Positions 1 through 7,802 of a stretch of DNA of 64,000 nt are shown here, one piece after another. Position numbers and translations under genes: made by a program. Origin of the DNA: Campylobacter concisus (GTDB lineage Bacteria > Campylobacterota > Campylobacteria > Campylobacterales > Campylobacteraceae); NCBI RefSeq assembly GCF_002913225.1, contig NZ_PPAW01000057.1, forward strand, positions 62,001-126,000. Direction: 5' to 3'. Numbering within the stretch: the stretch's first letter is position 1; each line of letters starts with the position of its first letter. The notes beneath the pieces are model-generated. The model was not told the DNA's origin and did no database searches. It saw only the letters and a program-made list of their open reading frames with translations.

Positions 1-472
1 TAACATAGCTGGCCTTCAAAGCTCGGCAGTCGTCACGCCAAATGAAAAGATCAGATCAAGACTAAATGCTGCTATCAACTACGATGAGGTTGGCGAGGCA
101 AATGCCTTTGCTATCATCGCTGCAATCGCTGCATTTAACGAGGGCGAGACGTGGCTTGATGAGCTTAGAGAGTATCTTTTTGAAAACAAAAAGGTCGTTG
201 CAAACTTCATAAAAGAACAAGGCTTACCAGTGAAGCTTTTGCCATCAAGTGCGACCTACCTTTTGTGGCTTGACTGCAGTGCGTTTTGCGAGGATTCGAG
301 TGAGTTTATGAATTTCTTGCGTGATAAAGCTGGACTTTGGCTAAATGACGGCAACGCTTACAGAGGAGATAGATTTTTCCTTCGTATGAATATCGCAACG
401 CAGCGTGAGAGGGTGCTTGAAGGGCTAAAACGCTTGCAAAATGGTATAAATTTATACATTTCAAAAAGATAA
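1..472 (+). CDS. MalY/PatB-family PLP-dependent C-S lyase or aminotransferase, C-terminal part
   Basis: The gene enters from the left edge; the reading frame is open from base 2 and ends with TAA at 470-472, so about 156 residues are visible. The first residues, NIAGLQSS, match the segment just after the catalytic lysine in MalY/PatB cystathionine beta-lyase-type aminotransferases. The later segment, about residues 111-145, carries the conserved GLWLNDG and the arginine of FFLRMNIA that binds the substrate carboxylate. Family members cleave C-S bonds of cystathionine or cysteine, or act as aminotransferases. The pyridoxal lysine lies outside the window, so activity cannot be judged. No close neighbour follows on the same strand. 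Confidence 0.85.
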   Translation, partial: NIAGLQSSAVVTPNEKIRSRLNAAINYDEVGEANAFAIIAAIAAFNEGETWLDELREYLFENKKVVANFIKEQGLPVKLLPSSATYLLWLDCSAFCEDSSEFMNFLRDKAGLWLNDGNAYRGDRFFLRMNIATQRERVLEGLKRLQNGINLYISKR

Positions 473-576
473 ATTTTGGCTGGGTGGCTTTGGAATTTAA
501 GCTGCCCTTGCTTGATACAAAAAACTACCTAGGGCATTTTTGACCTCCCTTATTTCTTAAAGATCAAAGTAAGTTT

Positions 577-1503
577 TCTGATAAATTTAAAGGCGTGATA
601 GCCTATGCTTGTTTAATTTAAGTGTGGAGTTATTTGGTCGTAATAGGGCAGGTAGTAAAGCCAGTTTTTGCTATTTTTGATATCTCTCCAGTATGCGCTA
701 GCGCGTTATAAAGAGTGTCTTGACGCGTTTGGGCTGTTTGAAGCTTTAAGTAGCTTTGGATCATAAATTTAGTAGTTTAAATTTGAAAGAGAGAAATTTA
801 AGAGCGAGAAGTCGCGCTGGTTTTGAGATGCATTAAATTTAAGCAAAAAAGCCTTTGAATGCGAATAGTCATGGTTGATTTCAAAGCAAAAAATTTAAAG
901 CCACCGCTGACTTTTATCTTCTATTTTAAATTTAGAAAAGCTATCAGCCAAAAATAGAGCGGTCGCCAAAATACTATTTTATGCTGCCTTTATTCAACAA
1001 ATTTGTGTTCGCCACACGTGCGTAATGCAGTTTTTCTTATAAATTTAGTAGTTTAAATTTGGAAAAACATAAATTTAAAGGTGAGATAGTTGCGCTGACT
1101 TTTAAACTTAGAAAAAGTCGCTTATCAAAAGAGAACAGACCGCCATAAGAAACATTTTGCCCCTTTTGAAATAGTAAATATCGCGCCCGTTGCTGCTAAA
1201 TTTATCAACTTGAAAGCGAGATATCTCGCACTAGTGTTAAATTTAAAAGAAGCCATTTTGTCAAAACGATAATTTGAGCCGTTTAAAATCGTATTATCTT
1301 TCAAAAAGTGATTTTGCTAATAAATTTGATGATTTTAAAGTTTATATAAAAACAGAAATTTAAAGATAAGCTAGCTTATGCTGGTTGTAAATTTATAAAA
1401 AGGCCATTTGCTAAAGTGGGAATTTACACTCTCGTTTAAAATGATAAATTTGATAGTTAAATTCGAATAAAAGTAGAAATTTAAAGGCGGGAAAGTCCCG
1501 CCA
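577..1503 (-). repeat. Degenerate array of about six hairpin units downstream of sodB
   Basis: This gap of about 1 kb has no credible gene. It is built from diverged copies of one unit. On the plus strand each copy runs: ATAAATTTGRTAGTTTAAATT, then GAAATTTAAAG, then a short stem-loop, then GCTGGTTTTAAATTTAGAAAAAG and a tail containing GCCATTTTG. Stem-loops lie near 590-605, 805-818, 1080-1096, 1214-1227, 1366-1379 and 1487-1503. The stems differ in sequence (for example GCGAGATATCTCGC, ATAAGCTAGCTTAT and GGCGGGAAAGTCCCGCC), but most still pair. The last one lies 5 bases past the sodB stop codon. On the minus strand it reads as a stem followed by TTTAAATTT, so it probably ends sodB transcription. 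Unit spacing is roughly 120-280 bp. Confidence 0.65.
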
Positions 1504-1507
1504 GATA

Positions 1508-2125
1508 TTATTTATGTAGTTCTTTTGTGTAAAACTCAACTGAGCCAAGACCCTCTTTTAGCGCCCACTCGTAAGCTTGGCTTACGAATTCCCAGTTTAT
1601 GTTCTCATAAAAAGTCTCTAGGTATTTTGGGCGTGCGTTGAAGTTGTCGATGTAGTAAGCGTGCTCCCAAACATCAACGACTAAAAGCGGCACTTTGCCA
1701 TCGCTCACTGGAGTTTTTGCGTTGCTAGTTTGCACGATCTCTAGCTTTTTGCTGCTTGGATCAAATACAAGCCACGCCCAGCCTGAGCCAAAAAGCGTTG
1801 TAGCTGCTTTTAAAAACTCCTCTTTAAAGTTTGCGAAATTTGCCTCGATAGCAGCTTTTAGCTCGCTTGACATCTCGCTTTTTTTAGCGATGCAGTCCCA
1901 GTAAAAGTCGTGGTTATAAACTTGAGCGACGTTGTTATATAGGCCGCCTTCGCTATTTTTTAGGATTTCGTAAAATGATGCGTCGGCAAATTTTGTATCT
2001 TTTATGAGATTGTTTAAATTTGCAACATAGGTCGCGTGGTGCTTGCCATAGTGGTATTCACAGGTCTTAGCACTTACTACTGCATTGGCATTTGCGTCAA
2101 ACGGAAGTTTTCTTAGTTCAAACAT
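1508..2125 (-). CDS. sodB: Superoxide dismutase, iron type
   Basis: The product is a 205-residue cytoplasmic Fe-SOD that converts superoxide to oxygen and hydrogen peroxide. The four metal ligands are visible: H25 in EYHYGKHH, H72 in YNHDFYW, D151 and H155 in DVWEHAYY. Q68, in AQVYNH, sits where Fe-type enzymes carry the second-shell glutamine. The GGLYNN and GSGWAWLV motifs are present and the length is normal for the family. It is transcribed alone. A spacer of about 470 bp separates it from the divergent TRAP transporter genes. A stem-loop at 1487-1503, part of the hairpin array behind the gene, is a likely terminator. Confidence 0.97.
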   Translation of the reverse strand: MFELRKLPFDANANAVVSAKTCEYHYGKHHATYVANLNNLIKDTKFADASFYEILKNSEGGLYNNVAQVYNHDFYWDCIAKKSEMSSELKAAIEANFANFKEEFLKAATTLFGSGWAWLVFDPSSKKLEIVQTSNAKTPVSDGKVPLLVVDVWEHAYYIDNFNARPKYLETFYENINWEFVSQAYEWALKEGLGSVEFYTKELHK

Positions 2126-2394
2126 AATAATTCCTTAATAATAAAATTTGTTATCTCGTATTATAGCCACAAAACATTAACAAACAAAATCTCTTAAAAT
2201 TTAACCCAAAAATAGGGCTTTTATAAAAGCTAATTTTTTTATTTATAAAAGATGAGCAAATTTTCTTTATAAATTTGTGGTTAAAAGAGTGAAAATTTAT
2301 ATCCTAAAAGAGCAAATTTAGCTTTGCAAAAGAGAGAAAAGTAAATTTAAATTTCTCTAAATGTAAAAAATAATATAAAAATATGTGTAGAAAC

Positions 2395-2530
2395 GTAACA
2401 AAAATAGACTATAAAAATGATAAATAAATTTTTACGTTAAATTTACGAAGCAAAAACTATCCTTTTTAGGTCAAAAATGTTACAAAAATACACATATAAA
2501 AATAAAGATATGTGAATTTACGAAACAAAA
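2395..2530 (+). repeat. Two direct repeats upstream of the TRAP operon, probable regulator sites
   Basis: GTAACAAAAATA at 2395 recurs as GTTACAAAAATA at 2479, each followed by a TATAAAAAT-like stretch. AATTTACGAAGCAAAA at 2440-2455 recurs as AATTTACGAAACAAAA at 2515-2530. The second copy ends about 25 bases before the -10 element of dctP. The arrangement fits tandem binding sites for an activator, perhaps a two-component response regulator. That role is inferred; no such regulator gene is in the window. Confidence 0.5.
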
Positions 2531-2555
2531 TTTCTAAATTTTTATTTTTGAAATT

Positions 2556-2561
2556 TATAAT
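2556..2561 (+). promoter_or_regulatory. Putative -10 element of the dctPQM operon
   Basis: TATAAT stands 33 bases before the dctP start. There is no clear -35, as is usual in Campylobacter. Confidence 0.5.
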
Positions 2562-2593
2562 GCACCTATCAAAACTATTACAAAGGATGAAAG

Positions 2594-3586
2594 ATGAAAT
2601 TCTTACAAGCTTTACTTTTTACATGTGCCATCAGTGGCTTAGCATTTGGTGCGGATAAGGTCTATACGATCAAATTTGCTCACGTTGTCGCAGCTTCTAC
2701 GCCAAAGGGCAAGGCAGCTGACTTTTTTGCAAAGCGTGCTGAGGAGCTAAGTGGCGGCAAACTAAAAGTTCAAGTCTTCCCATCAGCTCAGCTACTTGAT
2801 GATGATAGGGTTTTTGGCGCGTTAAAACTTGGTAACGTCCAAATGGCAGCTCCAAGCTTTTCTAAATTTACACCTATTGTGCCGCAGTTTCAGCTATTTG
2901 ACCTGCCTTTCATCTTTAAAGATGCAGACCACCTTCATAAGGTTCAAGATGGCGCAGTTGGCGAGGAGCTAAAAGGTCTTGTGACTAAGAAAGGCTTTGT
3001 GGCGCTTGATTACTGGGATGCTGGATTTAAGCACTTTAGCTCAAGCAAAAAACCGATCCTTGTGCCAGAAGATGCAAAAGGACAAAAATTTAGAATCCAA
3101 AGCTCAAAAGTGCTTGAAGAGCAGATCAAAGCGATCGGTGGCAACCCACAAGTTCTGCCATTTTCAGAGGTTTATTCTGCGCTTCAACAAGGCGTAGTTG
3201 ATGCGACTGAAAACCCACTTTCAAATTTCTATAACTCTAAATTTCACGAGGTTCAAAGCTCACTTACGCTTTCACACCACGGATATCTAGGCTATCTAGT
3301 CGTTATGAGTGATAAATTTTGGAACAAACTACCAGATGATCTAAAAGCAAATGTAAAACAAGCTCTAAGCGAGGCTACAGCTTACGAGAGAGAAGAGACA
3401 GCTAAAGAGGACGCTCACGTCATAGCCGAGCTTGAAAAATATATAGCAGAGACTAAAAAGCTAGAAATTTTCAAGATAGATGACGCACAAAAAGCTGAGT
3501 GGGAGAAGACTATGCAGGCTATCTATCCTAAATTTTACGATGTCATCGGCAAAGAGCTTATAGAAAAAACAATCGAGACAAAATAA
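2594..3586 (+). CDS. dctP: TRAP transporter solute-binding protein, DctP family
   Basis: This 330-residue periplasmic protein delivers a carboxylate, probably a C4-dicarboxylate or another organic acid, to the DctQM permease. A Sec signal peptide covers residues 1-19 (cleavage after LAFG). The DctP fold follows: LSGGKLKVQVFPSAQL near residue 55, the DLPFIF segment near 105, and FRIQSSKVLEEQIKAIGGNP near 165. The last contains the arginine that family members use to clamp the substrate carboxylate. AAGGA lies 6 bases before the ATG. The stop codon overlaps the start of dctQ by one base, so the genes are translationally coupled. The exact ligand cannot be read from sequence. Confidence 0.93.
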   Translation: MKFLQALLFTCAISGLAFGADKVYTIKFAHVVAASTPKGKAADFFAKRAEELSGGKLKVQVFPSAQLLDDDRVFGALKLGNVQMAAPSFSKFTPIVPQFQLFDLPFIFKDADHLHKVQDGAVGEELKGLVTKKGFVALDYWDAGFKHFSSSKKPILVPEDAKGQKFRIQSSKVLEEQIKAIGGNPQVLPFSEVYSALQQGVVDATENPLSNFYNSKFHEVQSSLTLSHHGYLGYLVVMSDKFWNKLPDDLKANVKQALSEATAYEREETAKEDAHVIAELEKYIAETKKLEIFKIDDAQKAEWEKTMQAIYPKFYDVIGKELIEKTIETK

Positions 3587-4128
3587 TGAAAAATTTCATT
3601 AACGCTCTTGATATATTGATAGTCTCGCTCAATAAGACTATCGCCGTTTTAGGGCTAGCTAGTGGAACGCTACTAGCCTTTGCCAACGTCGTGGCTAGAT
3701 ACTTTTTTGACAAAAGCTGGTCATGGGCGAGCGAGCTATCAAACTACCTATTCATTTGGTCGGCGTTTTTTGCAGCAGCATACGGCTTTAACAAGGGCAT
3801 CCACGTGAGCGTAACTATCTTGGTGGAGAAATTTCCACCAGCGCTTGCGAAAGCGTGCCTGCTCTTTTCGCACATTTTAACAACTGTCTTTTTGATATTT
3901 ATCGCGGTTTATTCGGTTGATTATCTTAAAATTTTACACGAGATCGAGCAGATGATAATAGACCTTGGCATACCTCAATGGGTCCCTATGCTAGTGCTTC
4001 CAATAGCCTTCGTCACAGCTAGCTACCGCTCGGCTGAAAAGGCTATCAAAGTAGCTCTAACTCCAGCAGCAAAGGTCGTAAGCAACGAAGCGCACGAGCT
4101 AGCTCATGGTAGCGTAGTCAAAGACTAA
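3586..4128 (+). CDS. dctQ: TRAP transporter small permease, DctQ family
   Basis: The 180-residue inner-membrane protein has four predicted membrane segments. The motif WSWASELSNYLFIWSAFFAA around residues 43-62 is typical of DctQ. DctQ pairs with DctM and docks the loaded DctP protein. The start codon overlaps the dctP stop (TAATG). The C-terminal tail of about 25 residues is a cytoplasmic extension. dctM follows after 11 bases. Confidence 0.92.
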   Translation: MKNFINALDILIVSLNKTIAVLGLASGTLLAFANVVARYFFDKSWSWASELSNYLFIWSAFFAAAYGFNKGIHVSVTILVEKFPPALAKACLLFSHILTTVFLIFIAVYSVDYLKILHEIEQMIIDLGIPQWVPMLVLPIAFVTASYRSAEKAIKVALTPAAKVVSNEAHELAHGSVVKD

Positions 4129-4139
4129 GGAGAAAAAAG

Positions 4140-5423
4140 ATGACAATAGCATTTTTATTTATCCTGCTTTTTGCACTGATGCTAATAGGCGTGCCAGTCG
4201 CGGTTTCACTAGGCACAAGCACCGTTTTAACGATGATATTTTTTACAGATATCGACATCGCTACGATCCCGCAGCTAATTTTTGATGGTATCAATAAATT
4301 TTCGCTAATGGCGATCCCTATGTTTATCTTGGCTGGAAATTTACTAAGTAAAGGCGGCTCAGCAAGACGTATCATCGACTTTGCAAAGTCTATGGTCGGA
4401 CACTTGCCAGGCGGTCTTCCTATGAGTGCGATATTTGCCTGCATCATCTTTGCGGCTGTCTCTGGAAGCTCGCCTGCGACGGTTGTGGCTATTGGTTCAA
4501 TTATGTTTGCAGCGATAAAAGAGGCTGGCTATCCAAAAGAGTACGCAGTGGGCGGCATAACTACGGCTGGCTCGCTTGGAATTTTGATCCCGCCCTCGGT
4601 TGTTATGATAGTTTATGGCGTAACGGCAGAGGTAAGTATCGGCAAGCTCTTTATGGCAGGCGTTGTGCCAGGTCTAATGCTAGGTGGTATGATGCTTGTG
4701 CAAACCTACGTTGGCGCAAAAAAGCTTGGATTTAAAGCGACTAAGGCTGAGCCACTTAAAGTAAGAGTGCAAAAATTTGCAAAAGCATTTTGGGCACTTC
4801 TAATCGTCGTTGTGGTTATTGGCGGAATTTATGGAGGCATATTTACTCCGACTGAAGCTGCTGCAGCAAGTGCGGTCTATGCGCTATTTATCTCACTTTT
4901 TATCTATAGAGATATAAAGATAAAAGATCTTTGGGATATTTGCCTAGACTCAGCCCTTACAACAGCTATGATATTTTTCATCATCGCAAACGCCGTTGTT
5001 TTTGCTTATTTGCTAACTAGCGAGCAGATCCCTCAAGCGATCGCTTCGATGATACTTGACGCAAATATCGGCATGATAGGATTTTTGATATTTGTAAATA
5101 TCTTGCTCTTTATCATGGGTCAGTTTATGGAGCCTTCAAGTGTTATCATGATCATGGTGCCGCTCTTGCTTCCGATAGCTACGCAGCTTGGTGTTGATCC
5201 TATTCACTTTGGTATCATCTTGGTTGTAAATATGGAGATAGGTATGGTCACTCCGCCTGTTGGACTAAATTTATTTGTAGCAAGCGGTCTTACAAATATG
5301 AACTTAAAAGAGGTTATCATGGCGTGCTTGCCATGGACGCTAACCTTGTTCTTTGGTCTTATCTTGGTTACTTATATACCACAAATTTCACTTTGGCTAC
5401 CAAACATAATGTATGGACATTAA
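4140..5423 (+). CDS. dctM: TRAP transporter large permease, DctM family
   Basis: The 427-residue protein with about 12 membrane segments forms the sodium-driven transport channel of the TRAP system. Family marks are GVPVAVSLG near the start, SGSSPATVVAIGSIM near residue 108, GGITTAGSLGILIPPSV near residue 140 and the C-terminal PPVGLNLFV. A strong AAGGAG lies before the ATG. The stop codon lies at the edge of a perfect 28 bp palindrome that probably ends transcription on both strands. Confidence 0.95.
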   Translation: MTIAFLFILLFALMLIGVPVAVSLGTSTVLTMIFFTDIDIATIPQLIFDGINKFSLMAIPMFILAGNLLSKGGSARRIIDFAKSMVGHLPGGLPMSAIFACIIFAAVSGSSPATVVAIGSIMFAAIKEAGYPKEYAVGGITTAGSLGILIPPSVVMIVYGVTAEVSIGKLFMAGVVPGLMLGGMMLVQTYVGAKKLGFKATKAEPLKVRVQKFAKAFWALLIVVVVIGGIYGGIFTPTEAAAASAVYALFISLFIYRDIKIKDLWDICLDSALTTAMIFFIIANAVVFAYLLTSEQIPQAIASMILDANIGMIGFLIFVNILLFIMGQFMEPSSVIMIMVPLLLPIATQLGVDPIHFGIILVVNMEIGMVTPPVGLNLFVASGLTNMNLKEVIMACLPWTLTLFFGLILVTYIPQISLWLPNIMYGH

Positions 5424-5450
5424 AATTTAGAGGCCTAGGCCTCTAAATTT
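5423..5450. terminator. Perfect 28 bp palindrome, bidirectional terminator
   Basis: AAATTTAGAGGCCT and its complement meet without a loop between the convergent dctM and GGDEF genes, touching both stop codons. A GC core flanked by A and T runs can work in both directions. Confidence 0.7.
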
Positions 5451-6504
5451 ATCCTCTTGGATCGTAATCCGCACTCATAACGATATTTTTACCATTTCGC
5501 TTACCAATGTAAAGTAGCTCGTCAGCTTGCTTGATCATACGCTCGATATTTACCTCAGTGTTGCCACTATGTGCCACGACGCCAAATGTCATCGTCGCTA
5601 TGATCCTATTGTTTTCAAATTCAACTACATTTTGATTAAGTGTCTCCCTGATACGCTCTAAGATGCTAACTGCTTTTGCCTTTTTAACATCAAAGATAAC
5701 AGCCAAAAACTCCTCTCCGCCAAATCTTGCAACCCTATCTTCATTTCTAAAAGCGTTTTTGAAAATTTTAGAAAGACTCTTTAGCACTTCATCGCCTGCT
5801 CCGTGTCCGTAGGTGTCGTTTATCTTTTTAAAGTTATCGATGTCACACATCACGATAGCAAAGTCATTACCGTCAAATAAATTCTTCTGTCTAAAAATTT
5901 GTTGCATAGAAGCGCGGTTTAAAAGCCCAGTTAGTGGGTCGTGGTTAAAGACAGCCTTAGCAGACTCTTTCTCTTCTAAGATGCCTAAGAATATAAATAA
6001 ATTTGAGCTCTCTAGTAAAAATGATGTTAGGACGGCAAACACGCAAGATGCAGTTAGGTTAAATACAAAAAATATCTCTTTATATAAGGTATCATCTTTT
6101 ACTGGTAGATCTATCACTAGATAAAAAAGCAAAAATGCCGCGATATCTAGCAAAGAGATAAGTCTGCTTAACATTTTAAAGCTAACTGATAAAAAAAAGA
6201 GGCTAATTGTCGATGTTAAAAATAAAATTTCAAAGCCCCAGCCTAGACCAAGGATAAAGACGCAAAGCGAGGCATGGAGTAAAATTTCTACTTGCAAGAT
6301 GAGCATTACGATCTTGTTGTTCTCTTCGCTATCAAAGAGTATCTTTAGTGCAAAAAGATATATGCTAACAGAAAGGATGTTTGCCACAGCCAAAATTTCT
6401 TCACCTATGATACAAAATCCAATTATATAAAAAAGGTGTATTAAAAAAACCGAAAAAATAATGATCTTTAGTGATATATAAATCGAAAGTTTAGGCATTG
6501 CCAT
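5449..6504 (-). CDS. Membrane-bound diguanylate cyclase (GGDEF protein)
   Basis: The 351-residue protein has an N-terminal half with about five or six membrane segments (residues 8-170) and a cytoplasmic GGDEF domain (about 190-345). The active-site loop is GGEEF at residues 262-266, preceded by DIDNFKKINDTYGH. RNED, five residues before GGEEF, forms the RxxD product-inhibition site. It therefore should make cyclic di-GMP from two GTP, under membrane-sensed control. The start overlaps the end of the upstream GGDEF gene by 14 bases; AAAGGA lies 11 bases before the ATG. A second ATG two codons on is also possible. Confidence 0.9.
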   Translation of the reverse strand: MAMPKLSIYISLKIIIFSVFLIHLFYIIGFCIIGEEILAVANILSVSIYLFALKILFDSEENNKIVMLILQVEILLHASLCVFILGLGWGFEILFLTSTISLFFLSVSFKMLSRLISLLDIAAFLLFYLVIDLPVKDDTLYKEIFFVFNLTASCVFAVLTSFLLESSNLFIFLGILEEKESAKAVFNHDPLTGLLNRASMQQIFRQKNLFDGNDFAIVMCDIDNFKKINDTYGHGAGDEVLKSLSKIFKNAFRNEDRVARFGGEEFLAVIFDVKKAKAVSILERIRETLNQNVVEFENNRIIATMTFGVVAHSGNTEVNIERMIKQADELLYIGKRNGKNIVMSADYDPRG

Positions 6505-7588
6505 AGTCTAAATGTCCTTTTTTTAATATGGCATATTCTATACGGTCTTTGCCATTTTTCTTACCCTCATATAGCTTTTTATCGGCTATATTTATCACCG
6601 TATCCATATCTATACTTATACCACTTGCGCAAAGAACTAAACCAAAGGTCATGGTTACTGAACTTTTGTCAGGCAGTTTTACCTGCGCTATCCTTGTGCC
6701 AAGTCTGGTTTCTACTTTTTTTACGTCTTCAGTTTTAACATCAGGCAAGATAATTAGAAATTCTTCTCCACCCCACCTACAAATGACATCATTTTCTCTA
6801 AATGTATCTTTTAAAGACAGCGCTATCTCTTTTAAAACCTTGTCGCCCCAGTCGTGTCCGTAGGTATCGTTTATCTTTTTAAAGTTATCTATATCTCCTA
6901 GCATAACGACTAAATTCGTATCACTACTATTTTCTCGAAGCTCTATAAGCTTATTTTTTAGTGTATTTTCTATTGAGCGTCTATTAAAAAGACCAGTTAA
7001 AAAGTCATATTTGGCAACCCTCTCTATCTCCTCTTTCTCTTCGCTGATCTGTTTGTAGCCACTAGATGTGATCGCATCAGCAAAACCAGATAGCCTAAAA
7101 ACAAGAAAAAAAATAAATGCAATACTGCAACAAGTGATAAAGTGTTGAACTTGTTCAGAAGCTACTCCTAAAGAATCTTTATATGAAAAATAAAGCCATA
7201 AAAGCACTAAAATTTCAAAGATGCTAACTGAATAGGTAACTATCCTTTTATTAAAAGCTAAAAAGTAGCTTATAAATATATCTCCAATTAGTATTATCCA
7301 AATGTTACAGTTCCAGCCTATATTAATAACGCCAGCAATAACAACAGCAGTTGTATTTATATGAAAAAGAGCTGATATTAGATATCTCTTTTTTACGTCA
7401 AATTTTAGCCTTAGTGGTATATTTATGCAAAAAAACAAGAGACAGATCAAAACAATTAATAGGCTTTCACCAAAAAAACCAAATACTAAAATAGCAATTA
7501 AATTACTTACTATCGCTACGTTTAATATCGTTTTGTAAATGTCATCGATAGCCTTATAGCTATCTTGCTCTATAAATTCCTGTACCAA
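6491..7588 (-). CDS. Second membrane-bound diguanylate cyclase (GGDEF protein)
   Basis: The 365-residue protein has the same plan as its downstream neighbour: roughly six membrane segments to about residue 175, then a GGDEF domain. GGEEF is at residues 273-277, with the inhibitory RxxD (REND) five residues earlier and GDIDNFKKINDTYGH upstream. The best start is TTG at 7586-7588, with GGAGAG about 9 bases before it; the nearby ATG is in another frame. The pair probably arose by duplication, because the catalytic domains are alike while the sensor halves differ. Confidence 0.88.
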   Translation of the reverse strand: MVQEFIEQDSYKAIDDIYKTILNVAIVSNLIAILVFGFFGESLLIVLICLLFFCINIPLRLKFDVKKRYLISALFHINTTAVVIAGVINIGWNCNIWIILIGDIFISYFLAFNKRIVTYSVSIFEILVLLWLYFSYKDSLGVASEQVQHFITCCSIAFIFFLVFRLSGFADAITSSGYKQISEEKEEIERVAKYDFLTGLFNRRSIENTLKNKLIELRENSSDTNLVVMLGDIDNFKKINDTYGHDWGDKVLKEIALSLKDTFRENDVICRWGGEEFLIILPDVKTEDVKKVETRLGTRIAQVKLPDKSSVTMTFGLVLCASGISIDMDTVINIADKKLYEGKKNGKDRIEYAILKKGHLDYGNA

Positions 7589-7633
7589 GCATTCTCTCCG
7601 TTAATTTCATCCGTTAAATTTAATTAGACCATT

Positions 7634-7792
7634 TTAATACGAGTCGTAACTATCCTCATCCTCATCGCTATCTTCATAGTTGTAGTCGTTTTCGTCGTAG
7701 TTATAGTCATAGCTATCGCTACTATCCTCATCCTCATCGTTAAATTCAGAGTAGTCTTCTTCTACCTCTTCGTAGTCAAAATCATCACTCAT
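7634..7792 (-). CDS. Small, extremely acidic protein of 52 residues
   Basis: The start is taken at MSDDFDYEEV, with GGAGAG just upstream. A longer reading frame would run into the preceding channel gene. Of 52 residues, 16 are Asp, 11 Glu and 9 Tyr, and there is no Lys, Arg or His. The chain is made of DEDS/DYNY-like runs, so it is probably disordered. It lies 10 bases after the MscS channel gene and 45 bases before a GGDEF gene, all on the minus strand, so it is likely part of one operon. No family is recognised. It could bind cations or a basic partner protein; both are guesses. Confidence 0.65.
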   Translation of the reverse strand: MSDDFDYEEVEEDYSEFNDEDEDSSDSYDYNYDENDYNYEDSDEDEDSYDSY

Positions 7793-7802
7793 TTTTCTCT
7801 CC

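Larger units (their letters stand above)
2126..2593. other. Divergent intergenic region between sodB and dctP
   Basis: This very AT-rich spacer has no gene. It holds the sodB promoter region on the left. On the right are two copies of a 60-70 bp direct repeat just upstream of the dctP -10 element. Confidence 0.7.

Noticed and set aside
577-1503. Possible CRISPR array
   Set aside because: The repeated parts differ strongly from copy to copy, spacing is uneven, there are no unique spacers between identical repeats, and no cas gene is present.
1695-1904. Plus-strand frame of 69 codons inside sodB
   Set aside because: It is antisense to conserved SOD codons and has no ribosome-binding site.
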